Of a stretch of DNA of 64,000 bases, positions 24,660 through 33,496 are shown in pieces (position 1 is the first letter of the stretch; each line of letters opens with the position of its first letter). The position numbers and the translations under genes were made by a program. The stretch comes from CBDCYH01 sp965224105 (lineage in GTDB: Bacteria; Bacteroidota; Rhodothermia; Rhodothermales; JABDKH01). The notes below the pieces were generated by a model. That model was not told where the DNA came from and ran no database searches. It saw only the letters and a list, made by a program, of their open reading frames with translations. The DNA is taken from positions 310,001 to 374,000 of the forward strand of contig CBDCYH010000002.1 of the NCBI GenBank assembly GCA_965224105.1, read 5' to 3'.

Positions 24660-26150
24660 ATGGCGACTCTACGACTCTACAATAGCTTAACACGGCGGCT
24701 CGAAGATGTTGTGCCGATTGCACCTCCCGCACTCCGCCTCTACGCATGCGGACCGACCGTTTACTCGTACGCACACATCGGCAACTTCCGGTCCTTCCTT
24801 ACAGCCGACTTAATCCGGCGAACCGCAACAGCGATTGGTCTCGAGCCTGTTTTTGTAATGAACATTACAGATGTTGGGCACCTCACTGAGGATGATGTTG
24901 CGGATGCTACGGGCGAAGACCGCATGCAAAAAGCGCTGCACTCAAAAGAAGGTGAGCGCTTTTCCAACATATGGGATCTCGCACGCTACTACACTGAGGC
25001 AATGCGGCAAGACTGGGCTGAGCTGAATCTGCTAGAACCGCATGTAATGCCGCGAGCGACCGAGCACGTTCGTGAACAAATCGAGGCGGTAAAAAATCTT
25101 GTCGATGCGGGCCACGCGTATGAGACAGAATCAGGCGTGTACTTTTCGGTAGCGAGCTTCCGTGACTATGGAAAACTGTCAGGCAATACAGAATCTGCAT
25201 CACTCGATACGGCAGTCCGCGATGTGGTGATAGATACCGAAAAAAGGGACCCTCGAGATTTTGCTCTTTGGAAAAAAGATGACAAACATCTGATGCAGTG
25301 GCATAGTCCATGGGGATGGGGATTTCCTGGATGGCACATCGAATGCTCTGTTATGTCCGCCAAGTATCTCGGAGAAGAACTGGACATTCACGCGGGTGGA
25401 GAGGATTTGATCTTCCCGCACCACGAATGCGAAATTGCTCAGGCCGAGAGCGCCTCAGGAAAGCAGTTTGCTCGGCATTGGGTACACACAAGATTCTTGC
25501 ACGTCGAGGGAGCGAAGATGTCGAAACGCGACGGCAACTTCTTCACGGTCCGGGACCTGGTCGCACCTCCCGAGGAAGGCGGCAAAGGTGCAGATCCTCT
25601 GGCCGTGCGATTGACGCTCATTTCCGGCCACTATAAGAAACCCTTCAATTTCACGCTCGAAACTTTACGTGCCAACATCAAACATGTTGAACGCATTCGA
25701 AAAGCACGATCGATTGTGGCTTCCGCATCAGAGTCCGGGGCGGATGATGGATTGTCGACCCAGTTGCCAAAGTTATACCAGCGTGCCCTCAATGCTATGC
25801 TCGACGACCTGAATACGCCGGAGGCCATCGCGGCGCTGCTGGAAGGGGTGAAAGAAATTACGAGTGCTGACGACAAGCTTACATCCGTTCAGGCTGCGCG
25901 TGAATTCCTGGCTGGAATGAATAGTTTGCTCGGTGTGATCAGCCACGAGAACGCCCGTGCGGCTACCACCTCGAAGAACGACAATGAACTTGCAACAACA
26001 GTAGAGGCGTTAATTGCAAAAAGGAAGGCCGCGCGGAACGACCGAAACTTTGACCTGGCCGACTCGATCCGAGAAGAGATCGAATCTCTTGGTGTAGAGA
26101 TCAAGGACACGCGCGAGGGTACAACCTGGAAACGAACCAGTCAGGTTTAA
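24660..26150 (+). CDS. cysS: Cysteinyl-tRNA synthetase
   Basis: The 496-aa class I synthetase charges tRNA-Cys. The HIGH-type motif is HIGN (SYAHIGNFRSF) just after the first zinc cysteine (YACGPTVYS). The remaining zinc ligands are in HIECSVMSAKYLGEELDIHA and FPHHECEIAQAE, and the KMSKS loop reads KMSKRDGN. The DALR-like C-terminal helices end in DSIREEIESLGVEIKDTREG. It is five bases from the following HhH-GPD-like gene. Confidence 0.98.
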   Translation: MATLRLYNSLTRRLEDVVPIAPPALRLYACGPTVYSYAHIGNFRSFLTADLIRRTATAIGLEPVFVMNITDVGHLTEDDVADATGEDRMQKALHSKEGERFSNIWDLARYYTEAMRQDWAELNLLEPHVMPRATEHVREQIEAVKNLVDAGHAYETESGVYFSVASFRDYGKLSGNTESASLDTAVRDVVIDTEKRDPRDFALWKKDDKHLMQWHSPWGWGFPGWHIECSVMSAKYLGEELDIHAGGEDLIFPHHECEIAQAESASGKQFARHWVHTRFLHVEGAKMSKRDGNFFTVRDLVAPPEEGGKGADPLAVRLTLISGHYKKPFNFTLETLRANIKHVERIRKARSIVASASESGADDGLSTQLPKLYQRALNAMLDDLNTPEAIAALLEGVKEITSADDKLTSVQAAREFLAGMNSLLGVISHENARAATTSKNDNELATTVEALIAKRKAARNDRNFDLADSIREEIESLGVEIKDTREGTTWKRTSQV

Positions 26151-26155
26151 ACACC

Positions 26156-26668
26156 ATGCCGGCGCCGGACTCATTCACACCGCTCGATTGGGGCTCACTC
26201 GAAGGGGGGCTAGTCCGCATGATGAGTCGCTTCCGCGAGGAGGGCATCCTTACCGGTTCGATGGCCGAAGACGACTTCATCAGAGAGAATCCGAATGCGG
26301 CCCTCCTGGGGTTGTTGTATGACCAACGGATGTTAGCAGAAGCAGCTTTCACCGGCCCGAAACGTTTGTACGACAGGCTCGGCCATTTGGATATGGCGGC
26401 GATTGCCAGGATCGACCCGGACGAATTCAAAACACTTTTTGCAGAAAAACCCGCAATCCATCGCTTCACCAACAAGATGGCCGACTATACGCAGGCTGTC
26501 GCGAAAATCATTACCGACGAGTATGATGGTGACGCCAAAAACCTTTGGGATAACCAGGACTTCAAGGAAATCCAAAAACGCCTGATTGCACTTCCCGGCT
26601 TTGGCAAGGCAAAGGCAATGAAAATGAAATACGTGCTTCACTACTTCGGATATCGAGACTTCAGCTAG
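26156..26668 (+). CDS. Small HhH-GPD-like protein
   Basis: The product is 170 aa and resembles the uncharacterised HhH-GPD base-excision-repair-like family known mostly from actinobacteria: NPNAALLGLLYDQRMLAEAA, the FTGPKRLYDRLGHLDMAAIA segment, and FAEKPAIHRFTNKMADYTQA. The helix-hairpin-helix motif is RLIALPGFGKAKAMKMKYVL near the C-terminus. The protein ends about 20 residues after this motif, so the GPD loop with the catalytic Asp of true glycosylases is not visible. It may bind DNA without glycosylase activity. It is packed between cysS and the M61 peptidase. Confidence 0.75.
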   Translation: MPAPDSFTPLDWGSLEGGLVRMMSRFREEGILTGSMAEDDFIRENPNAALLGLLYDQRMLAEAAFTGPKRLYDRLGHLDMAAIARIDPDEFKTLFAEKPAIHRFTNKMADYTQAVAKIITDEYDGDAKNLWDNQDFKEIQKRLIALPGFGKAKAMKMKYVLHYFGYRDFS

Positions 26669-26671
26669 ATC

Positions 26672-28483
26672 ATGAATAAATCATCCTGCCAACTTCTGAT
26701 CCTAATACTTTTTGCACTTCCGGCTTCCAGTTTCGGTCAACAATCGGTCAGCTATGAAATATCGTTTGACAATGCCGTGCATCACGAGGCCCACGTTGAG
26801 ATGACCGTGAAGGGAGTCCCTTCGCATGAGCCGTTGCAGGTGCGGATGAGTCGGTCATCACCCGGTCGCTACGCGATTCATGAGTTTGCAAAAAATGTTT
26901 ATGCAGTGGAGGCAAAAACTACAAGCGGAATGGCGCTCAAAATCAAGAGACCCAATCCGTACCAGTGGGATATTTATGGAGCAAACGGTCAAGATGTGAT
27001 TGTCTCGTACACCCTTTTTGCCGATCGGGCTGGTGGAACATATTCCGGAATTGATGAGACACACGCTCACCTGAATATCCCTGCTACCTTTATGTGGGCT
27101 CGTGGATTCGAAAATAGTCCTGTCAACGTTACGTTTATTCCCCGGGCAGATTGGAAGGTTGCCACACAACTTTTTCCGACAGAAGATCCGTTCAGCTTTA
27201 CCGCACCGGACCTGCAGTATTTTATGGATTCGCCAACGGAGCTGAGCGCGTTTTCGCTTCGGTCCTGGGAAATCGACGGGGTGGAAATAAGGCTTGCAGT
27301 CCACCATGCTGGTACCGAGGCGGAGGTAGACAACTACGCCGAGATGGCGGAGAAGGTAACACGTGAACAGGTAGCTATATACGGAGAACTGCCAATCTAT
27401 GATGTCGGCTACTACACATTCATTGCTGATTACCTTCCCTACATCGCTGGCGACGGCATGGAGCACCGCAACTCAACGATTATTGCCAGCACCAGACCAT
27501 TGTCGACCGGGGCAAAACGAAACCTCGGAACGCTCTCTCACGAGTATTTTCATCAGTGGAATGTGGAGCGCATCCGACCAGCATCACTGGAACCCTTCGA
27601 CTTTGAGGCCGCCAACATGTCTGGAGCTCTCTGGTTTGCGGAGGGTTTCACGAGCTATTACACGGGGCTTGCGATTCGTCGAGCCGGCATCACGACTGAC
27701 GAAGAGTATGCCAGCTCACTAGCTGGCCGGATCAGTGCCGTTACGAACTTGCCCGGCCGGCAGTTCTTTTCGCCCATCGGGATGAGCCAGCGTGCGCCCT
27801 TTGTCGACGCCGCGGTCGCGATCGATCCCACCAGCTATCGGAACACGTTTATCTCCTACTACACGTGGGGGTCCGCGATCGGACTCGCGCTGGACCTAAC
27901 CCTGCGGGACGAGTTTGGGCTCGACCTCGACGGATTCATGCAAGCGATGTGGAATAAGTACGGGAAGACGCAAATTCCTTACACGATTGATGATATTGAA
28001 ACGACGCTTGCCGAATATTCTGGTGAATCTGCGTTTGCCCGTTCTTTCTTCGACAGGTACATCCGCGGTCAGGAGGTCGCCGACTACGGACGACTCCTAT
28101 CGACGGTTGGGTTCGAGTTGCGGCAAGCCAACCCGGCGGCCGTTTATTTCGGTTCGTCGGTGCGAGACGAGGAGGATGGGGGCGTTGTTGTGAACCGTTA
28201 TCCGTTCATCGGAAGCTCGTTCTACGTTGCGGGCGTTGATCGCGGTGCCATAATTGAAAGCGTGGATGGAGAGCCTGCCACGGAGGCACTGATGGAAAGC
28301 CAGAAGGCGGGCGACCGCGTAACTCTGGTGTTCACGCAACGAGGGCAGCGCAAAGAAACGCGCGTAGAGTGGACATCGGATCCATCCTTCGAGGTGGTCG
28401 CGATTGAGTCGGAGGGTCGGGAGCTATCGGAAGAGCAGCGCAGTCGCAGGTCGAGCTGGCTGGGTTCGCGAGCGGGGTACTAG
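26672..28483 (+). CDS. M61-family metallopeptidase with PDZ domain
   Basis: The 603-aa secreted peptidase has a signal peptide (LLILILFALPASSFGQ). An N-terminal beta-sandwich domain is followed by the gluzincin core: HEYFH with zinc ligands His290 and His294 and catalytic Glu291, and the third ligand Glu324 in WFAEGFTSYY. A C-terminal PDZ domain (about 500-580) includes VAGVDRGAIIESVDGEPATE. The architecture is that of glycyl aminopeptidase-like M61 proteins. It starts three bases after the HhH-GPD-like stop and ends overlapping the convergent acetyltransferase by four bases. Confidence 0.93.
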   Translation: MNKSSCQLLILILFALPASSFGQQSVSYEISFDNAVHHEAHVEMTVKGVPSHEPLQVRMSRSSPGRYAIHEFAKNVYAVEAKTTSGMALKIKRPNPYQWDIYGANGQDVIVSYTLFADRAGGTYSGIDETHAHLNIPATFMWARGFENSPVNVTFIPRADWKVATQLFPTEDPFSFTAPDLQYFMDSPTELSAFSLRSWEIDGVEIRLAVHHAGTEAEVDNYAEMAEKVTREQVAIYGELPIYDVGYYTFIADYLPYIAGDGMEHRNSTIIASTRPLSTGAKRNLGTLSHEYFHQWNVERIRPASLEPFDFEAANMSGALWFAEGFTSYYTGLAIRRAGITTDEEYASSLAGRISAVTNLPGRQFFSPIGMSQRAPFVDAAVAIDPTSYRNTFISYYTWGSAIGLALDLTLRDEFGLDLDGFMQAMWNKYGKTQIPYTIDDIETTLAEYSGESAFARSFFDRYIRGQEVADYGRLLSTVGFELRQANPAAVYFGSSVRDEEDGGVVVNRYPFIGSSFYVAGVDRGAIIESVDGEPATEALMESQKAGDRVTLVFTQRGQRKETRVEWTSDPSFEVVAIESEGRELSEEQRSRRSSWLGSRAGY

Positions 28484-29091
28484 CGTGCCGCGTTGGGTCG
28501 AAACATGGTCCAGGTCCTGAAGGCGTCTGCGACCATACCTGAACCGATCTCGGAGTAGCCGAAGTGTTTGTAGAGCTGTACGTTGGCAGGCGTTTCCGTT
28601 GTGAGTGAGACACCCCGCGAGCCCGGGGTCGATTCAGAAAGCTCGTGTGTTCGGTCGAGGAGAGCTCTGCCGAAGCCTCGGCCGTGATGAATTGTCCGAA
28701 CGGCTAGCATGTCCAGATGGAGCCGCGGTTCGGGCGGATTAAACCTTTTGCAAACTGCATCGAAGTCTCCGTCCCGCGCTTTGGCAGCATCACCAATTTT
28801 TGCCCAGATCGATTCACGAATCGGGTCGAGGCTTTCCGGACTCTCCCGGCCGTCCGCAATTGCAATGAGCGCCACGCCAGCCATCTCATCCCCATCGAAA
28901 AGGCCCAAAACATGTTCCTCCCTTGCGAAACGCGCAAGGCAGTAAAAGGAATTTAGCTCCAGGAGAAAGGGGTGATAATTCTTTCCTGTTCCACGAAGTA
29001 CATACTCAAAATACGGATAGCCCGTGAAGGCATCGGCCAGTACAGCCGCGGCCTCGGCGATCTGGTGTTCAGATAGCTGCTCGATTCGCAT
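28480..29091 (-). CDS. GNAT-family N-acetyltransferase
   Basis: The 203-aa protein has the GNAT fold: an N-terminal RIEQLSEHQIAEAAAVLADA helix, the central ARFAREEHVLGLFDGDEMAG strand, and the acetyl-CoA-binding motif A (LAVRTIHHGRGFGRALLDRT, matching R/Q-x-x-G-x-G/A). After it comes GVSLTTETPANVQLYKHFGY, typical of acetyltransferases acting on small molecules. The substrate is unknown. The gene converges on the M61 peptidase with a four-base overlap. Confidence 0.88.
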   Translation of the reverse strand: MRIEQLSEHQIAEAAAVLADAFTGYPYFEYVLRGTGKNYHPFLLELNSFYCLARFAREEHVLGLFDGDEMAGVALIAIADGRESPESLDPIRESIWAKIGDAAKARDGDFDAVCKRFNPPEPRLHLDMLAVRTIHHGRGFGRALLDRTHELSESTPGSRGVSLTTETPANVQLYKHFGYSEIGSGMVADAFRTWTMFRPNAAR

Positions 29092-29211
29092 GACGCATGG
29101 ATAATTGTAAGTACCGTCTCAAAATAGGAATCTGTCCGAAAACCGGTGGACGCTTGAGCCGAAATTGGCTATGGTCGATACAGATATTCAGTAACTAAAC
29201 CGGACTATCTA

Positions 29212-29685
29212 ATGGCACAACACGGATCGATTGGCACGCGCGCGTTGAGAGTCAGTCTATGGCTTGCTGTTTTTGTTAGCCTCTCCCAGTTCGTTCCAGA
29301 CGTCGGGCTGAGAATCTTCTGCACGGGAAAATCTGCAGGTACGATAATGTTGGCTATGCCCGCACTCTTCTTGCTTTCGTTTGTGCCCATGGCCGCTGCA
29401 GCGGAGGTTGGATTTGCTAACAACCGCGACCGCATGAGTCGCCAGTCCTTTGCTGCATTCGGATTGTTGACAATAGTCGTTGTGCTGGGCTACTCCTACT
29501 GGGAACCATTCGTCTACCTCACGCAGATGCATCCGAGTGGTTACGCAGCGTTCCGCGTCTTGACGAGAGTCGTCGGTGGTGCAATCCTGACCGGGTTGTT
29601 CTACTGGGTGTGGTCGGGAAAAATGTCGCGCGGACACGAACCGGCGTCAGGCAACGGACTCCTGGATGGCGCAAAAGCAATCTAG
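29212..29685 (+). CDS. Small integral membrane protein, unrecognised
   Basis: The product is 157 aa with about four predicted membrane helices: residues 15-32, 42-62, 82-98 (FGLLTIVVVLGYSY) and 116-134 (VVGGAILTGLFYWVW). There is a short basic C-terminal tail. I recognise no family and see no catalytic motif. The ATG at 29212 follows a 120-base gap from the divergent acetyltransferase, and it converges on the serine hydrolase. It is probably a real inner-membrane protein given consistent hydrophobic periodicity. Confidence 0.65.
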   Translation: MAQHGSIGTRALRVSLWLAVFVSLSQFVPDVGLRIFCTGKSAGTIMLAMPALFLLSFVPMAAAAEVGFANNRDRMSRQSFAAFGLLTIVVVLGYSYWEPFVYLTQMHPSGYAAFRVLTRVVGGAILTGLFYWVWSGKMSRGHEPASGNGLLDGAKAI

Positions 29686-29736
29686 GCTAAAGCAATTGGG
29701 CCGGGCAATTACGGTTGGCGTTATTCGCGTGTGCCC

Positions 29737-30957
29737 TTAGCCTTCTGCGCTGCTGATCAAGGCGCTCAGAAAAGGCCCCAGGATTCCTGATTGGGAGCCC
29801 CCGTACAAATTCCATCCGTTGACGATCCCCACCATCTCGTGTTGCGGAAGGATAAGCAAAAACTGCCCGCCGAAACCAAGCCCCGCCCACACCTGCGTAT
29901 CCCCACGATCCAGCCTCCACCATTGCAGGCCGTAGTCCCATCCGTTCGGATATACATCATGCACCAACGCCGCCACCGCCTTTTCGACATACGCTTCCGA
30001 GAGAATCCTCTGGCCATTCCAAACCCCGCCATTCAGGTAAAGCTGGCCAATCTTGGCGAGCTGCTCCGCTTCCAGATATAAACCGCCTTCAGTGTCAGGA
30101 TATCCGCGCGGTGTCTTCTTCCAATGGTAGTCATCGATCCCAAGAGGTCCGAATAGGTGCTCTTCTGCATATTCATCGATGAACTTGCCGGTGGCATGCT
30201 TGACGATGCCGGACATGAGGTGACTCCCGCCACTACTGTACGCCCATTTCTCTCCCGGCGCGGAATCAGACGGTTGGTTGAGCGTGAACTGGATCCAATC
30301 GTCGCTCCACTCTAGCTGCAAAGTGGTGTTGGTCGAGTCCATAGGTCGGTCCGTCTCGTGCCACTCTATCCCCGACCGCATCGTGAGCAGGTCCTCAAGG
30401 CTAGCATCGTGTACCCGCGGATCCACATTCGAAAGGTCGTAATCCGGAAAGAACGACAACAGCGGCTCATCAAGGTTTTTGATGGCGCCATTTGCAACAG
30501 CAATTCCAACGACCGTACTGGCGACGGATTTTGTAACCGACTGTAACGAATGAACAGCGCGTCCTTGATAGTACGGATGCGTACTCGGATGCAAGTAGTT
30601 GTACGGATCTGATTCTTCTTCGGCTGTGCTACAGGTGTTCGCACCACAACCTAGCGCGCTCGAATGTCCGACACTCACACTATCGTAGTTCTGGGGATAG
30701 TGTTTGTTAACGACCAGTTTGTTGTTTCGCACAACAACAAATCGATCGATCAATCCATACCTTCCGGCAACGATGTCGTTGTGCAAACCGTCGAGGGGTG
30801 ACGGATTCAAACCCTCTGCAGCAGGGGAAGACGACGCCCACTCAAACGTGTCTGCAGACGACTGCTGCATTTCTGACCCTGATGAACACGCCGGGAGAAT
30901 CAGGAGAAGGAGTGTGGCAAAAGCGAGCAGAGTATGCAGCGCAGAATGCTCAGACAT
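29737..30957 (-). CDS. Beta-lactamase-family serine hydrolase, lipoprotein
   Basis: The enzyme belongs to the class C beta-lactamase/DD-peptidase/EstB superfamily. It starts at the ATG at 30955-30957, giving 406 aa; a GTG three codons upstream is less likely. The lipobox LILPAC places the lipidated Cys at residue 24. The catalytic SxxK is SVTK (Ser140, Lys143), and the second motif is YSS (Tyr240) in place of YxN, as in many esterase-like members. GLGFGGQFLLILP near the C-terminus occupies the KTG/HxG position. It may be a periplasmic esterase or peptidase; it is not evidence of antibiotic resistance. Confidence 0.88.
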   Translation of the reverse strand: MSEHSALHTLLAFATLLLLILPACSSGSEMQQSSADTFEWASSSPAAEGLNPSPLDGLHNDIVAGRYGLIDRFVVVRNNKLVVNKHYPQNYDSVSVGHSSALGCGANTCSTAEEESDPYNYLHPSTHPYYQGRAVHSLQSVTKSVASTVVGIAVANGAIKNLDEPLLSFFPDYDLSNVDPRVHDASLEDLLTMRSGIEWHETDRPMDSTNTTLQLEWSDDWIQFTLNQPSDSAPGEKWAYSSGGSHLMSGIVKHATGKFIDEYAEEHLFGPLGIDDYHWKKTPRGYPDTEGGLYLEAEQLAKIGQLYLNGGVWNGQRILSEAYVEKAVAALVHDVYPNGWDYGLQWWRLDRGDTQVWAGLGFGGQFLLILPQHEMVGIVNGWNLYGGSQSGILGPFLSALISSAEG

Positions 30958-31045
30958 GACGTTCACGGTGCTATTTTGGTGCTAATTACTTAGCACAATA
31001 TAGACCGTACGACAAACAGACAAAAGTGCCCCTATACCCGTCCTT

Positions 31046-31201
31046 TTAGCCCTTTTTGGCAGCCATAGCTGCTCCGAGGACCAGGCCAGCCGCAACCCCA
31101 ACCGCAATATTGCCCACTGCGACACCGATGCCAATACCGATCGCAAGGCCCGCGACCAAAGAAGGTGAGTATCCGCTTAATTTACTGGCTTGATCTGCCA
31201 T
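31046..31201 (-). CDS. 51-aa glycine-zipper membrane protein (small ORF)
   Basis: A small ORF read directly from the sequence. It has an ATG at 31199-31201, a TAA at 31046-31048, and GGGAG seven bases before the ATG as a ribosome site. After a short polar N-terminus (MADQASKLSGYSPS), the rest is one hydrophobic stretch with strict small-residue periodicity (LAIGIGIGVAVGNIAVGVAA, then GLVLGAAMAAKKG). That is a glycine zipper capable of helix packing or oligomerisation, ending in a positive KK. No named family is recognised. It lies alone between the serine hydrolase and the AlkD-like gene on the same strand. Confidence 0.7.
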   Translation of the reverse strand: MADQASKLSGYSPSLVAGLAIGIGIGVAVGNIAVGVAAGLVLGAAMAAKKG

Positions 31202-31280
31202 CTCGTTGCTCCCGCGTAGTTCTTATTCATCTGACACCTTCCTCCATTCGACGTATGACACAATCGGATGTTACATCAAA

Positions 31281-32414
31281 TCAAGCCCGGAGCGTGAACC
31301 AGGTCTCGCCAAACTCTTTTCCATTGATGCGAACGACCACCCTGTGTTTTCCCTCATAAAGCCTCCTCGTTGTCATCAACTTCATGGGGTGTTTTTTCCG
31401 AATTCGAATCTCCTGATTCTTTGTTGTCGACAACTGCTTAAGCTGAAAAGTTTTTTGCCCTCCCTTTTTCTTTCCTTCGGTAGCAAAGTACATCACATAA
31501 TCTACCAGGAGGTCTTGCTTGCCTCCAGACGTGAACTCGCAAGAAAACTCAAATGCCTCACCCACCCTTACTGTTGCACCGAGCCTCGTTAATCTGAACT
31601 TATCGATCTTCGGGTTTGCCGGGCATCCCAACACCTTGAGGGCGTGAAGAGAGCCTTGCTTTGTAAGCGTGCGAAGTGAGTGGCGGGCGATGTAATCCAT
31701 TTCTTCCTGCTGCTGCAACCCCTCCAATTTCCACGTTCGGATCAGGTCGATAGCCCGTTGTGGATCTTGCTTCGAGATATCGTTTACGTGGTTGGCCACG
31801 GATCGCGTTACGTACCTTGTATTGTCTGCATGTAGTTTTTCAAGAATGGGGATCGGCTCCCGGAAATCGATGACCAATTTTTGCGCCCACGGCAACTTTG
31901 GTCTGGTGCCTTCACTTGCCAATCTCCTCACATGGTAGTTCGCATCACCAGCACAGTCGAAAAGGAAAGCCATTGTCTGCTTTGGAAATTCGTTGATAAA
32001 AAAACGAATAGCATTTTCTGCAGAGAACCGTTTCGTCATTTCCCGCAACGCATTCAGGGATAGATCCAGATGCTCCTCCCTGCACCCGCGTTGGGCTACG
32101 TAATCTGAAAAGGGTGCGAGAATAAACTCGCCGAAGTCGTCATCAGTTTTATTCGGGTCTAGCTCAGGAGGAAGGGCGCGAACAAGAATCTCCACCGCCC
32201 TCGGGTAATCCGCGGGAAGAAATTCACCGAGCGTCTCACTCATATGCGAAATCCGCTGCTTCAGTTCGAGCGAGGGAAACGCAGCGAGAACTGTCGAGCA
32301 AAAGCCCGCCTTATCAAATTTTGGGTGGGCCGACTTTAATAAATCCGAGGCGTATCCAACAGATTCCTTGTTGAATAGATGGTCCTTAAGCGAAAACTTT
32401 GTCTTTGCTTTCAA
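31281..32414 (-). CDS. AlkD-like HEAT-repeat DNA alkylation repair protein with C-terminal beta domain
   Basis: Homology-like sequence begins at KTKFSLKDHLFNKESVGYAS, so translation most likely starts at a TTG at 32412-32414, giving 377 aa. A much longer ATG-initiated frame exists to 32750, but its first 112 residues only shadow the acyltransferase. Residues about 1-260 form AlkD-type helical HEAT repeats (MSETLGEFLPADYPRAVEIL, DCAGDANYHVRRLASEGTRP, DNTRYVTRSVANHVNDISKQ). AlkD-family enzymes excise alkylated bases. The last 110 residues form a beta-rich domain ending KEFGETWFTLRA, as seen in some AlkD-like proteins. The start overlaps the acyltransferase 3' end by 29 bases. Confidence 0.82.
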   Translation of the reverse strand: MKAKTKFSLKDHLFNKESVGYASDLLKSAHPKFDKAGFCSTVLAAFPSLELKQRISHMSETLGEFLPADYPRAVEILVRALPPELDPNKTDDDFGEFILAPFSDYVAQRGCREEHLDLSLNALREMTKRFSAENAIRFFINEFPKQTMAFLFDCAGDANYHVRRLASEGTRPKLPWAQKLVIDFREPIPILEKLHADNTRYVTRSVANHVNDISKQDPQRAIDLIRTWKLEGLQQQEEMDYIARHSLRTLTKQGSLHALKVLGCPANPKIDKFRLTRLGATVRVGEAFEFSCEFTSGGKQDLLVDYVMYFATEGKKKGGQKTFQLKQLSTTKNQEIRIRKKHPMKLMTTRRLYEGKHRVVVRINGKEFGETWFTLRA

Positions 32415-33459
32415 GATTGTGTGACTTGAGGGCACGAGCGCGGAGCCATGCTGTTCGCTTCTTGTCAATTGGCCTATCGATCCAATGCAATATCGCAAAC
32501 GAGCCAAGTAGAGCAAAGCCAATATTCGCTGCAAAGAGTAGGCCCACAAACCAAACAGGCTTTGACCAGTCCAGGTAGTTGTAATAAACCTCTCGCGGAA
32601 TCCAATGGAAGAGGTAAAGAGGGTAAGCCCAGTTTCCAAGCATGCGATCCCAAGTTGTCGATGGAACGCGAACATTTCTAGCAATAAATGGAACCGCCAA
32701 CAGGGCACAGACCAATTGAAAAAGGCCACCCCAGTGCCATCGGGGATCAAAAGATAGATTTACGTCACCACCTCTGCGCCAAACAAAATGCTTGAATTCG
32801 GGAATCAGAAAAGCGATCACTACGAGACAAAGTAAAATCGAGATGGAAATCGTGGTAGTTGTTCGACTTGGATGCCACGTGGACTTCCATAGAAGAGCTC
32901 CAGCCAAAAAGAAACCCCCGAACACCCACACTCTGGGTGTTTCCGGATACCCACCCGAAACCAGGAAGAGCGCACAGCCAAGTAGCGCCAGAACAACCAC
33001 AACCGCCAGATAGTAGTGAGAACCACGAGTCGACATCGGAATTGCCGCAAGAACGACCGCAGCAACAACATAGAATTGCATCTCAACATCAAGAGACCAG
33101 ATGGGAGGCAGCAGGAGATCACCAAAGGCTGATCCGATAATTGGCAGTTGACGGAGTCCCCACTGGACATGCCCACTCAATCCGACGACCGGCATTTCCA
33201 GAAAAAGCACGCCCAGAATTGTGCATGCAATGAATACCGGGGCCAAACGCCACCATCTGCTGATAACAAAGGTCCTGCGGGGATACAGAAACTTGCTGTA
33301 TTTGGCGTCCCACATTCTCGCTATCCAATATCCGCTCAGGATAAAAAACGCGTAGACGGCAAAGTGACCCATGCGGACTGGCGAACTATGATGCAGGACT
33401 ACTACCAATGCCAGTAAGAAACGGAACGCACCGGGGCCGTATGCGGGGAGGAACTTCAT
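32386..33459 (-). CDS. Acyltransferase 3 family membrane protein
   Basis: The 357-aa multi-pass membrane acyltransferase is of the OafA/YrhL type that acylates sugars of surface glycans. The N-terminal AFRFLLALVVVLHHSSPVRM contains the family's conserved HH pair in TM1, followed by AVYAFFILSGYWIARMWDAK with the FFxLSGY-type motif and the RRTFVISRWWRLAPVFI arginine loop. About ten hydrophobic segments follow. There is no C-terminal SGNH domain. No glycan gene cluster surrounds it. The AlkD-like gene downstream overlaps its end, suggesting co-translation. Confidence 0.88.
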   Translation of the reverse strand: MKFLPAYGPGAFRFLLALVVVLHHSSPVRMGHFAVYAFFILSGYWIARMWDAKYSKFLYPRRTFVISRWWRLAPVFIACTILGVLFLEMPVVGLSGHVQWGLRQLPIIGSAFGDLLLPPIWSLDVEMQFYVVAAVVLAAIPMSTRGSHYYLAVVVVLALLGCALFLVSGGYPETPRVWVFGGFFLAGALLWKSTWHPSRTTTTISISILLCLVVIAFLIPEFKHFVWRRGGDVNLSFDPRWHWGGLFQLVCALLAVPFIARNVRVPSTTWDRMLGNWAYPLYLFHWIPREVYYNYLDWSKPVWFVGLLFAANIGFALLGSFAILHWIDRPIDKKRTAWLRARALKSHNLESKDKVFA

Positions 33460-33496
33460 CTATGTTCAGGAACGTCAAGTTGGCCCGGATTCGCTT

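Noticed and set aside
29737..30957. Antibiotic-resistance beta-lactamase
   Set aside because: The SxxK fold is shared by esterases and peptidases; the second motif is YSS rather than YxN, and it is a lipoprotein of the EstB-like type.
32415..32750. ATG-initiated 5' extension of the AlkD-like frame
   Set aside because: These 112 codons only read the acyltransferase gene in another frame and show no homology-like features.
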